Source: Saxidomus purpurata
Taxonomy: Eukaryota; Mollusca; Bivalvia; Venerida; Veneridae
Length of the DNA: 64,000 nucleotides
Direction of reading: 5' to 3'
NCBI GenBank assembly: GCA_022818135.1
Contig: JAFMSR010000007.1
Span: 28,743,356 to 28,807,355, forward strand
The notes below the pieces were generated by a model. The model searched no databases. It was not told where the DNA came from and saw only the letters and a list, made by a program, of their open reading frames with translations. The number at the start of each line of letters is the position of its first letter. The stretch's first letter is position 1. Of this stretch, positions 49,586 to 60,573 are shown one piece after another. The position numbers and the translations under genes are program-made.

Positions 49586-50421
49586 CATATTTATCAACAT
49601 GGCACATATTATTTAACTTTTGATTGTGGTGGTGGTAAAATTTGAAGGAGTATATGATAGCATTTCGGATGTCTATATGTACAGTATAAAGTTTAAAGTC
49701 ATTGCGTCATATGAACTTGGAAAACTGTTAAATCCATACTGTTTCAACGCTTTATTTGTTGTGCCTATGCTATTACGAAGTACAAGATGAAATGAATTAT
49801 TAATATCCAAAAACGGCTTTCGGAAAATAAAATTTAAAAATTATAGTTATACCTAGAACAGACTACATTACATTAACTACCAAACGTTAAAGCCATTCAT
49901 CATGTCAGCTTACTTGTGACTTTTAATGAATTCATGTTGAGTCTGCGCAGAAAAGCACTACGTGTAATGATCGGCCGAACTGGTAAAAAAAACCTGTAAA
50001 AACCGGCATTTTAATGGTAACAATATCAGTGGGACTAAACCTGCTAGTGATATGTTTTACCCTGTCGTATCAGAGTATTTTGATGTTTTTGTTCAATAAT
50101 GAAGAATGTGTATGGTGTACATATACCGTCTTACCCCTGGGGCTTTTCAAAAACATAGCAAATACATTTTTCTAGTATTTTTGTCAGTTTGTCAATTTAT
50201 GTCAAAAAGACGGAAAAGTGGGACAAACGGAGCAAAACGAAGCAACGAACACAAATAGCGTGTATAAAGGTCAAGTTTAGATATTTTTAAAACATTAACA
50301 CAAACGAATCAATTGGATTGACCAACGAAAAGCGGACTTCAATGTCGTTGTAGACGGAATGTATGTGAACCTTCTGGAGAAAATATCCGTTTGCTCAGGC
50401 GGCCCGTAGCAAACTAGCGCC

Positions 50422-51000
50422 TTACTAGCGGGCAGCTTTAAAGCGGATTGTAAATCTTTGATACAAAAATGATGATAATACATGTAGCTTTCGGTATATT
50501 CTGTTCGTACATAGATAACAGTATATAACAATTAACATGTAAACGTTTTAGTTATAGTTTTCATGTTGTTTTCCTTCAGCGTTTAACCAAACGATGTTCT
50601 ATCCGCAAAATGAAATTAGAAAGCTAATCGGCAAAATTGAAGTAATTCATTTCAACAGAGGAACCCAAGTACTATCAATGTTGTTTCTAACGCAGTATCG
50701 ATGTAACGTCGTTTCTGATTGGTGACGTCGTTTAAATTTGCGACTATTAAATAACGTATATATAGTCGCAAAATTCAAACGTGGTTTTAATTATCGCATT
50801 TATACAGAGTGTGCGTTAGAAAAGGGATAACTATTTAGTGGTTTTGAAATTTACGCCGTCGCCGTTAAAAATATTTGCGACCATTAAAAACCGTATATAC
50901 AGTATCAAATATCAAAATTACAAAACAGTTATGCCTATATTTTAATACGGTTTAAAAAAAAAAAAGTTGTACGTTTATTGAGTCCTTCTCATGTCTGCTT
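50422..51000. other. Spacer with a short perfect hairpin
   Basis: TTTGCGACTAT (50737-50747) and its complement ATAGTCGCAAA (50762-50772) flank a 14-base spacer; a weaker copy (GCGACCATTAAAAACCGTATATA) follows near 50878. No gene seen. Confidence 0.55.
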
Positions 51001-51370
51001 GCTAGTAAAGACTGGTACTACTGTTAAATACCGGTCTTGCTAGTAAAGACTGGCACTACGTTGAATACCGTTGAATATGGGGCTCGTTTTGGGGAGGCTG
51101 CGTTTTGGTATGTGGCATTCCCTGTTTGATATTATTTTTGTTGTTAGTAAAGACTGGTACTACTGTTAAATACCGGTCTTGCTAGTAAAGGCTGGCACTA
51201 CGTTGAATACCGGTCTTGTTAGTAAAGACTGGTACTACTGTTAAATACCGGTCTTGCTTGTAAAGACTGGCACTACGTTAGATACCGGTCTTGCTAGTAA
51301 AGACTGGTACTACTGTTAAATACCGGTCTTGCTTGTAAAGACTGACACTACATTGAATACCGGTCTTGCA
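51001..51370. repeat. Hairpin minisatellite array 3, interrupted
   Basis: About eight units of the 38-bp family. Between about 51069 and 51145 an unrelated insert begins GGGGCTCGTTTTGGGGAGGC, the reverse complement of the left end of the element at 56771. The array runs directly into block A copy 3. Confidence 0.93.
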
Positions 51371-52235
51371 ACTTTTTCTTTGATTTGTCATCCATTTCGT
51401 AGGTCTGTATGTAAAATGTCATTATTTCACCATTTTATGTTTTATACACTTTTAAAGAGACATGCGCTACAATAAGCAGATTATTTACTCAAAACGCTAA
51501 AATGAGCTTGATGTGAGTAAAATTATATAAAATGCACTTTTGAAGAACATTATGCAGAAAACTTTCTGGTTTGTGCACAGAACGCAAATAATTCGACCTT
51601 TTTAAAATAAACTGCTATCTACTTAAACTTTTAAACAAGTGTTATAGAGGTTTTACAGAGGTACAACACGTACGCTTACGCTATTGCTACCGATATTTGC
51701 TGGAATATTTAGCTTAACTTCTGAAGTTTATTATCAGTGCTTTCAATTATTAGATCAAATAATGTATTTAGTTTAATTAATTCGTGCCCTGTTTAAGCGT
51801 ATGTCTATTCAATAAACTTTAAATATATTGTTAGAAATGTCAAGGTTTTTACAATTGTAATATAATTCAGCTTGTCTCATTCGGCTTATAGATTTTCCAG
51901 GTGAGAGATTTTGAGTCAGATACAAGATTTGCCGCATGTGCTTTATCGCTGCATTTTGGTTTTAATGTTTTCAATTTGCATGAAGCATGCATATGTTTAG
52001 ATTAAGATATAAAAACTGATAGGTTGCTACTTAATGTACAGTGTTTAAGTACGCATTTTATAGATGGAAGACTGAGTTAAAGAGCAAGGTCTATTTCGTC
52101 AGACAATATATTGTTTTAGCTGTGAAACATTTTATGTGAATTTTGCCTTTGTTGGATGCAGTACATTGTATTAGTTGAATCAGAAGTAAGACGGATGTAC
52201 ATATACCAGTAGGTATTTATACCCCTGTATTGATT
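51368..52235. repeat. Duplicated block A, copy 3
   Basis: Matches 400-1255 and also contains the internal segment with TTTTTACAATTGTAATATAA found at 27985-28480. Non-coding. Confidence 0.85.
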
Positions 52236-52352
52236 TTTACGCTACACATTGTATGTTAATTGTTATTTTATGTATAACGCTAAACAGAAATACTTTACTG
52301 ATAAGCTTATAGAAAATAAGTCAGACTCAAAAACTTTGTGGAAAACTTTAAA

Positions 52353-52727
52353 GTGACATACATGTACCCTATACTGATGTCAAACTTAATAACCTCCAAA
52401 ACATAAATAATAGAATCTCTGGAAGAATCATAACTTAACCTAAAAGTTTCAGCTATGCATTTCCAGCCATTATCGATAAAATCAGCGGTTTGAAATATAC
52501 TGCAGTACCGTAAACCGTTCAATACTCTATGTAGAATTGTTGTAGTACAATTAATGGGTGGATGTGATTTATTACAGAAAGCCTCTATACTGACTAATTT
52601 TGGTAAAATGAAGTATTTTCCGCCATAGATTCTTTGAAATTGTATTTCTTTATCATTTTACGTTCATTGAACACAATATCTATGTTTCGAGAATATAATC
52701 TGCTAGATGTGGGGAGTGCCTATTTAA
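52353..52727 (-). other. Nested insert of unknown identity in the LINE, with 116-codon minus-strand open frame
   Basis: It separates LINE linker sequence (ending KTLWKTLK) from its continuation (KGLDLP...), and TTTAAA occurs at both edges. A stop-to-stop frame on the minus strand (52307-52657) reads IYGGKYFILPKLVS, CNKSHPPINC and QTADFIDNGWKCIAE, with several Cys and Trp, unlike random AT-rich translation. I do not recognise the family; it might be a gene or transposase fragment. Confidence 0.45.
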
Positions 52728-54562
52728 AAGGTCTTGATCTCCCCTAAAAAGGACAGTATTCTTCTATTAACATAGCACAGAGCATCTGTTTTGAGCTAAA
52801 AGTAGCTGAAACATTTAATACACTTTGTACTTCTGTTGCTTCTAAACGTGTTGAGAAACTTCCTGCCTGTTATAAAAGACATGGAAAACATTTTTATCTT
52901 GTTTATTTACAGATGTATCAGAAAACAGTGTTTTAAAGTACATTATACTTAAATAAATTCAGTGCTTAGCCTAATAAAACTATTGGTCTAGATCAAATAC
53001 CAGCTAGATTTGTACGAGACAGTGCCTCCATCATAGTTAGTCCTCTTATTCGTATTGTCAGTTGTAGTACCGGACGATTTAAAGTCTATCCGTGTTGTAC
53101 TTTTTTCTAAGAAACAAAGAAACAAGACTGAGATTGGTAATAATCGACCGGTGTCAATTCTTAGTATTGTATCAAATATCTTTGAAAAAGTGTGTATTAT
53201 CAATTTGAAAAGTACCTGGTTGAAAAAAAAATTATATAGTTTTCAGTCTGGGTTTAAGCGCGGGTTTTCAACAGATACATGTCTTGTACACTTATCTGAC
53301 TATTTACAATTCCAAATTGATATTATGGGTCATATGGTAGGGATGGTACTGACTGATCTCCAGAAGGCCTTTGACAATGTTGATCACAGTATTCTATTGA
53401 TGGAACTTGAAGCCCTTAGGCTAAGTGAAGATGTAGTCAGATTGTTTAGGTCATACTTATATGATAGATATCAACTGGTTGCTGTATCTGGTACATCATC
53501 TTCTCTGTCTAGTATCACATGTGGTGTCCCTCAAATTTCCATACTTGGACCTCTTTTACTTTTTAAATGTCAACAGTGGTAAAAATAAACTACTTTTATA
53601 TGCTGATGATTCTGGCATATTGGTTACTGGTAAAATTAAAAGCCAGACTGAAACTGTGTTAACCGGAGAATTGAAAAGGTCAGTGAATGGCTTATTTGTA
53701 ACAAGTTAAAGTTCCTTGTGATTTTCTAACAGAACATACCAGAAAGCTATTAGCTACATCCTTCATCCAGTGCCACTTTGAACATGCCTGTTCCTTTTGG
53801 TACCATGGTTTGACACAGTTGTTGAAAAGTAGACTTTAAACAACCAAAACCAAATTAGTGAGATTTGTCTTGAATATCGAGTCCATGTCTCATGTTGGTC
53901 CAGGCCAGTTTACATATTTAAAGTGGTTAATAGCTGAAAAACGGGTTGAAAAAGTTATTTTTGTTATGTTTTGCGAGTTAAGTCAGGCATAGGTCGAGAT
54001 TTTCTCGGAAAACATTTTAATCTTGTACACTCATCAAAATGTACACAGTCATTATACAATGTTAGTGGTAACTTCTTGTCCCAATCCGGAAGATCCATCT
54101 AAGTTAATTTTCAATGACAGTGGCTGTTTCTGTATTCCCAGGGTGAAGGGATTTGGTAAAAAGTATTTTCCTTATCAGGTGTGTATCCTTTGGAATAACT
54201 TGCCACAGTTAATACGTAATATTACAGTTTTTACTGCTTGATGCTCATATAACTGACATTTTAGTAATATAGTACTTTAATCTTATGCACACAATGATGT
54301 TGTAATAACCTATGTCTGCGATACTATACAAATGTGAAACCATTGATTCATTTAAAGTAAATAATCATGACTTTCCATGGTTTGCCATCAATGTCAAGGA
54401 CCACAATGAAAATAAGGGAGAATCACTTTTACTTTTTTGTGTTATCCTTGGTATTGATATTCATATCATGGTTTAAATACTTGTGTATGCATCTAATTAT
54501 CAATATATTTATGCAACATGTTTGTTTTAACCATGTTTGTACATCTATGATATACTGCAATA

Positions 54563-54593
54563 TACCTACCTACCTACCTACCTACCTACCTAC
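54563..54593. repeat. (TACC)n microsatellite
   Basis: Nearly eight units of TACC, about 320 bp after the last LINE coding motif. Several LINE families end in short tandem repeats, so it may mark the element's 3' end. Confidence 0.9.
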
Positions 54594-54600
54594 GACGTGA

Positions 54601-55138
54601 TCAGGGCAGAAAAATGTTGTGTCTTTTGTATATTAGTGACTAATTCTCTTTGAAAACAACAGGCCTTCAAAGGATTTTTTACCGGATTCCACCGGCAAAA
54701 CTGAAAACAGTCAATAGTTCAAACCGTGTTGTTGATGTAAATTGAAAGGGTGTCAGTTTAAATGGTGAAGAAATGTATTTGAAATTAATGACCGTCAATG
54801 ACTATAAAAGGGTAACTCTTGAATGTGTTTTCTCCTTTGAAAATGCATCGGTTCTACTAATTTTGTTTTCAGATAGTGGAGATATGATATCAGCTAAACA
54901 CTCTGACTGAGATGAGAAATTGGTGAAAATTGTAAAAAAGGGTTAGTATAGTAAAGTGATGCAGAATGCCGGATTTTCGGATCATTAAGTATAAAATTCA
55001 AGAAAAACTCCTTTTTCGCGCGAAATATGGTTTGTGTGCGTCGTAATTTATTACCTCATTGTATAAATAAGTATGCTAATATTACTCACAATTATGTCTC
55101 TTTATTAAAAGAGTAGGAGATTATGTTTTATTGTGCCA
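54601..55138. other. No gene recognised
   Basis: AT-rich, no motif-bearing frame. Confidence 0.45.
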
Positions 55139-55470
55139 TAAACAAGCGGGAAACGATGTGTCTTCAAAATGAAGTCATATTGTGCCGCATGACGTTAAAT
55201 AAATATCCGCGTAGAGAATAACGCTCTGCATTCATTCACTTTTTGTTATATTTTGTCATGTCAGAATCAAAATAACATCGCTTTTACTGTTGTAATCGCC
55301 TAATAAACAATTCTTTGTCGTCCTGTTGCGAAGTTATAAAGATCTTAGGCCTTTGGCCTTCGTGTTTAATTAATGCGCATCACACTCCAGATCATTGTTT
55401 ATTAGACGGTGAACAACCCTCGAACGGATGTTATTTCAAAAGTAACGACCTAGTAAAAAGCGACGATTAG
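55139..55470. repeat. Inverted-orientation copy of a block C sub-repeat, itself palindromic
   Basis: 55139-55330 aligns with the reverse complement of 48178-48375 (GCCGCATGACGTTAAAT, CGCGTAGA, GTCTAATAAACAATAA-type landmarks). 55385-55455 aligns with the same repeat in direct orientation (ATTGTTTATTAGACG, GGATGTTATTTC). The two halves therefore face each other across about 60 bp. This shows the sequence is a dispersed repeat and not only part of block C. Confidence 0.75.
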
Positions 55471-56469
55471 CCAAAAGCGACTTTATTTACGTCATGTGTA
55501 TATCTGGGCCAGTTGAATGACCTCTTACAAATAATGACACTGTGCGTATTGCACGTACATTGTATATACAATACGGATAGTTTTTCTGACAGGCCTTATT
55601 TGATGGTTGAACAAAGGCTGTATTTTTACCAAAGATTTTACCACTCCCAGAGGGTCACTGATTTTCATATAGACTTATATAGGAACAACTTTAAAAGTCT
55701 TCTTTTCAGAGACCACAATACCTAGGGCTTAGATATTTAGTATATATCATTGGTTTTCTTTTCAAAGCATGCTCCCTGGGTCGCTTGTCTGTAAAAAGTG
55801 TTATCCGTTACATGTAATTGAACCGGCATCGTAAACATTAAAAGGTATTTACAGTTTGTACTAAAATCAATGTTAACAGTCTTACATTTCACAGTTTGTA
55901 GGATGTACAACAACAAACCTTATTGATGCTCAACAGTTTACCCCCCTTGCGTAATAATTACGTATTTATTTTATATACTGTTTAACAGAAAAAAAGTTTC
56001 TCTTTGTGGTATAGTTTCAGGGTGAATACATTTTGAAATCTCAGTTCATGTCTTTTCTTCAATATTATCTATTGCTTTACATTTAAAATAAAACACATAA
56101 GTAAATTGCCAAATTTAGAGGCTATATTATTGATAAAAGAGGTAGGAGTCATTTTAAATGCTTTCGAGGGTGTACTTCAAAAAGTATAAATAACTTATAA
56201 ATAAGGCTGGCGACATAATGTTTTATTTCGTATTCTTACTTATCGGGTATCAATATGAATACAAACCAAATTTCATAAAATTGCTAGAAAGAATTACAAA
56301 ACTGTAGCGATCGTCTTTACGATACATTTCCACAATATTATTGTCATTTTTTTCCTGTAATAACTTTGTTTTATTCAACATTAAATATATAAATGATATA
56401 ATCAATGATTTCCTGTAATAACTTTGTTTTATTCAACATTAAATATATAAATGATATAATCAATGATTT
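55471..56469. other. No gene recognised; 57-bp tandem duplication
   Basis: TTCCTGTAATAACTTTGTTT and its following bases occur at 56352 and again at 56409 (period 57). A stretch at 55720-55800 (ACCACAATACCTAGGGCTTA, CGCTTGTCTGTAAA) resembles 4490-4610 of the first Helitron-like element. Confidence 0.55.
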
Positions 56470-56765
56470 GATGTGTCAATGAGAAGTCGTAAAGGAAGTT
56501 TGCAGTGTGGTCGAGTTGTCTGTCGATTATCTGTCTATTGGTGTTTTATCGCCACCACGCTCTACGTTTTCACCACATTTAGTTTGGATACTCGTCATTG
56601 TGATGCATCGGTGACCTACTAGTATGATTGACAATCTATATCATCTACGTATTGTGAATTGAATTGGGTTTCATTTGTAGTAGACCGTCAGTACATACGA
56701 AACATACTGAAATACCTTTTGATTATTCAGGCTTACAACTTTACTATAAATGGTATGCTTCACGT
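56470..56765 (+). promoter_or_regulatory. Conserved upstream region of GNAT3 (candidate promoter / non-coding first exon)
   Basis: Homologous to 6790-7135 upstream of GNAT1. In this copy the homology stops at ATGGTATGCTTCACGTACC, where an unrelated insertion begins, and resumes only near 59990, so the leader is about 3 kb longer here. Promoter role is inferred from conservation and position. Confidence 0.45.
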
Positions 56766-56770
56766 ACCAA

Positions 56771-56822
56771 AAACGCAGCCTCCCCAAAACGAGCCCCACA
56801 TCACCCAGAAGTGCACACCACC

Positions 56823-56861
<39 letters not shown>

Positions 56862-57165
56862 CACACACACACAATCATGTACACACACACATATACACTA
56901 CCAACACACACTAGCATACAAAGCAAACACACGAGGACAAAACGAACAATTAAAGGAACACAGTGGGGCACCGCCTTGGAACGGTCAGTGGCAAAAACAC
57001 CACTGGGGAGCTTAAACCGGTTTATGGTGCGCACCCAACCTCACTCTTACCCCCACCATGTTCCAAAGTCACAGGACAGTGTAAATAAAAGTAATCCCTG
57101 CTAGGTGAATCTCTAACACACGCAATGGAAACAAAAGGCATGGTATGTAAAATTATAAGCCGTAT
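56771..57165. repeat. Dispersed element with internal (CA)n
   Basis: Begins CAAAAACGCAGCCTCCCCAA and holds (CA)n at about 56823-56900 and a G/C-richer tail (GGTGCGCACCCAACCTCACT). Its left end recurs in inverse orientation at 51069-51110 inside the minisatellite, so it is mobile or dispersed. Open frames across the CA run (for example 56664-57104) are low-complexity artefacts. Family unknown. Confidence 0.6.
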
Positions 57166-57301
57166 TGTGTGATTGTCGTTCATTTTATTCTACATTATAG
57201 GGGATTTATCCCGGCGCGAAGCCCCAAGACGGTAACGCCTGTGAGTCTACTCTGCATTCACTTAGAAAGCTTTTTTCGCGAGATCCGGTTCCGCTTTATG
57301 T

Positions 57302-57620
57302 GTTTGAGCAGACGGGTTTTCATCCTTAAAATTCCGGTGTAACAATACATCCGACATTACTCAGAATCGATAACCAACCTTTGTTTTCTTCTTCGGAAGA
57401 TGTGCAACAAAACAGTGATATTGTAAATGTTAGTAGTGAAATAGTTAATTGAAAGTACATTCCTACGCGAAGCGCCTGTATTTAAATGTCTTGGCGGTAA
57501 AGCAAGTGCCTCTATACGTCATCGCATTTGAATAATGCCTTTGAGTAGACGGGTTTTTATTCTTCAATGTCCGATGTAACAATGCAACCGCAATTACCGA
57601 GAATCGATAACCAACAGGGT
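57302..57620. repeat. Diverged tandem pair, about 239-bp period
   Basis: TTTGAGCAGACGGGTTTT...AGAATCGATAACCAAC (57302-57380) recurs at 57540-57619 with about 15-20 percent differences. Non-coding. Confidence 0.7.
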
Positions 57621-59510
57621 TCTTTGTGCACTGACGTACTTCCTGTTGTCTGTTTATTTCTGTTGATCAATAACAACATGGCTATTTATTTAATAAAATC
57701 AGAAAAAAAACATTACTTATAGACCGAAATCGAGCTTTTATCACATAAAAAACTACACACACTTGGTGTCAGAATCGAGAGATGCAAACTTTAACTATTT
57801 AAGTCTACTGACTGATGAGTAGCCGTTTCTTTGCTTTTGTAGTGAAATGTTACTATAGTTTTTAATGCTGTGAACACATCTGCAATGGTTGGTGCATGAT
57901 CGCAATTCCTCAGCGCCTGTATGATATGTTTTCACGCTGTAGTGGCGTGTACACTAGCTTTACACTAAGTCTTTGTTTTTATTAGCATTCCAATTTTCTA
58001 AATTCTGACTCAATTTGCAGGACCCACTGGTTGTATTCCCAAGATGGTTTTGTTCTAGATGCCAAGAAAAATAGGTCTGAATCCCGACTTAATCCACGCG
58101 TACATGTAGTACAGTATCTACTGGACCACGTTCATGAAGGGCAACCTTACGGGTAGTCCAAATAATTGTTCTCAACGGGTGAATAGCTTTATATATTTTT
58201 TGCTTGGCGCTAAAAGCGCAGCCAGATAACTATAAAATGTCCGTATGTAAAATGGGTCTACGTTTGGAGTCGACTTACGGGAATCACCACTGCTGTCTTC
58301 GGTACATGTTTGTGTTTGAGGCTTAGTATCAACTTTCAATTTTACATTTCTTTAACTGAAATAACTCTAGATTTTTTTATTTTATACAATTGTGCAAATA
58401 GTACATGATAATCTTATTTCATTGAGAAATAATATAATCTAACTGTGTCTCTGTATTTTATCATTCAATGAAATATAGTTCCCCTGTGTAGATCTAGTAA
58501 TTAAATCAGAGCGCATAGCACGAGTGATTTTTCGTATCCGAACAACTGACTTATTTTGATAGAAGTCAATAAAATATAGAAAATCTAGGGAACAGTTTTT
58601 CTTGCATATCAGATCGGCATTTCCGGTGATTTTGTGCTTGCCGGAAAAACAGGTCTGGCAACCCTCCTGTGCCAGACGACTCGTGAATTATGGCTTATGA
58701 CGTAACGTTATAAATATTGTGACGTCACTTTCCTAAACACAATGTCGGAAACTCGTTTGTCTTTCATGAAAATTCATCATTTTGATAAGTTTGCATTTAG
58801 AAATCTACTTTAAAGTGCAAGACGGTATACAAGAAAAAGTTTCCATCATGAGACACTTGGCTCAAATGGAAATATCCATCACCTCGGGTAACTGTTTTGC
58901 AGGAACGAGGCTCAGACAGAAACTATTAATCCTTCGATTCTAATACATTGTTTTCTTTGAAAACTATCCCGAACTTTATTGAGCACATAGCAGACATCAT
59001 GATAACTTTCAAATGCCAACTTGTGAATGGGTTGCGTCATTTACAGCATGTCGTCCTGGGAATAAAAGGTGTATCTGCATTTTTTTCTTGTAAGTTTATT
59101 GTTGTTTTCTTTTGTTGAAATTTAGATGTTTAATTTATATTGATTACCTTTTTAAATCATTGTTTATGTCAACTTTAAAAAAATAAAATAATGCTGTGAC
59201 CAATATAATCATTGTAAAAGTAGTCTGGCAAACAGTTGGAGCACTTTGAGAATATTTAATGTCCTCTGACTTTATCATAGGTTTAAACAAGGGAAAGTGT
59301 TGTCATGTCACCGACCGAGAAAGGTTGCTGTTCTCAGCGTCTGACAGGACAATGGCTTTATCAGACAGTTGTCATAGTAATGACATGATAAATATAATTC
59401 TGTTCGTAGGAAAACACTGAATTGCTGCCAAAAATAGAGGTCAGATAGCACAGCTGACCAGAGAAACCCAGGCCTATAGTATTGTGCTTGATACATATCT
59501 GGCTATAGTA
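57621..59510. other. No gene recognised
   Basis: No motif-bearing open frame; part of the roughly 3-kb insertion in the GNAT3 leader relative to GNAT1. Confidence 0.45.
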
Positions 59511-59514
59511 TAGG

Positions 59515-59885
59515 GAGACTTTGGTTCAAATATGTCCGTCTGTCCGTAAACTTTCCCTTGATAACACTCTACCGGTCACAATTTTCATTTGAATTTTATG
59601 AAACTTGCTCAGAAGGTCGCCTGCAACCAGGCAACCTGATATGAGGTCAAGGGAGTTTCCTTGATAACATTCTACAGGTCAATATTTTCATTCAACTTGC
59701 CCTGACAGAATGTTGCCTGCAACATGAAAATGGTCCCTATTCTTTTGGGGTCAAAAGTCAAGGTCGCAGTTACCTGATATTGCACACTCTAGAGGTCACG
59801 ATTTTCATTCAACTTTCATTAATCTTGCTTAGACGAGAACTCTTCAAGTTTGCTTCAAACAATCGGTTAGACGAAACTGAAGTGT
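59515..59885. repeat. Dispersed non-coding repeat with internal sub-repeats
   Basis: Starts with GTCCGTCTGTCCGTAAAC and has three related stretches built on CCTTGATAACA(C/T)TCTAC(C/A)GGTCA and TTTTCATTCAACTT. Resembles the transcriptionally silent repeats common in bivalve genomes; this identification is from memory of the style, not a match. Confidence 0.4.
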
Positions 59886-59989
59886 GACGAAAACACACTC
59901 GTTGATAAATCCCCATTCTAGGCAGTGCCTTATTTCATATTAATAATTATAAAGTAATTGTTATGTCGTCTTAAAAATCTTGTAATCAA

Positions 59990-60573
59990 ACTTTCTCATG
60001 TTGATATAAATTGCTACATTTATTTATTTATTTACGCTTTAAACAGTTTTTACAAAGTTATGTTTCATACAAAAGTATGCTGACTCATGACGATGATGCT
60101 ATCGGTTAAAAACAATACAGACACACATGTTTCTTTGTTACAATTTCTTTTTTTATCATTAATCCAATAAAAGTTTGCACTATTAATACATCAATACTGC
60201 ATTTTTTTGAAAGGTAGAGATGTTTCTCCGAACACTATTTGACCTTTGACGGGGATGAAAAATATGGTTACACGTTTGAGCTTGTTCTGTCTAAAACTTA
60301 CTACTTAGACTGATACCTTGATTAATTTGTCTTTTGTGTGATAAATTATTACATAATAGCTAGGCAAGATACACGTAATTCTACTACATTGTTTTGTAAC
60401 AATAACATTCCCCACGTAGTTGGCGAAACAGAACTTCCCATGTTTTGCTGCTCATATTGAGTAAATATCTTTAAGGGACTTATATTTAAGCAACAAGTTC
60501 TAAAATGTGTTGTTGTGTTTTTATAAACTAAAACAATCAATTTTTTTCAGAGTCCACTTGTGACAAAAACATC
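59990..60573 (+). other. GNAT3 5' leader with empty mariner site
   Basis: Aligns with 7265-7489 plus 8733-8826 of GNAT1 and with 18510-18871 of GNAT2. The single TA at 60187-60188, followed by CATCAATACTGCATTTTTTTG, is the uninterrupted equivalent of the mariner insertion site. The CAG acceptor just before the ATG (60548-60550, after a T-run) is conserved. Confidence 0.75.

Larger units (their letters stand above)
46408..50421. repeat. Duplicated block C, copy 2
   Basis: Collinear with 10918-16876 but lacking the 2401-bp transposon; the empty site is at 46875-46876. It keeps segments missing from copy 1 (about 47090-47331, 47845-47932 and 48290-48350). An open frame at 47663-47872 (69 codons, starting MTFDEN) is shared but disrupted in copy 1; function unknown. 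Confidence 0.92.
52262..54600 (+). pseudogene. CR1/jockey-like LINE reverse transcriptase, broken, with nested insert
   Basis: Linker FTDKLIENKSDSKTLWKTLK at about 52285-52350, then resumed after an insert with VAETFNTLCTSVA near 52805. NKTIGLDQIPARFVRDSA lies near 52970-53030, NNRPVSILSIVSNIFEK at 53130-53185, LTDLQKAFDNVDHSILL at 53347-53400, a CGVPQ...LGPLL motif near 53520, YADD at 53599-53610 and WNNLPQLIRN near 54190-54225. The order and wording are those of CR1/jockey-type RT. Stops and frame changes occur near 52945, 53055, 53580 and 53706; the endonuclease is absent (5' truncated). The (TACC)n run at 54563-54593 may be its 3' tail. Confidence 0.88.

Noticed and set aside
56664..57104. 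146- and 118-codon open frames across a CA repeat
   Set aside because: Low-complexity TH/HT peptide from (CA)n; frames are open in several phases and on both strands, and the stretch is part of a dispersed element.
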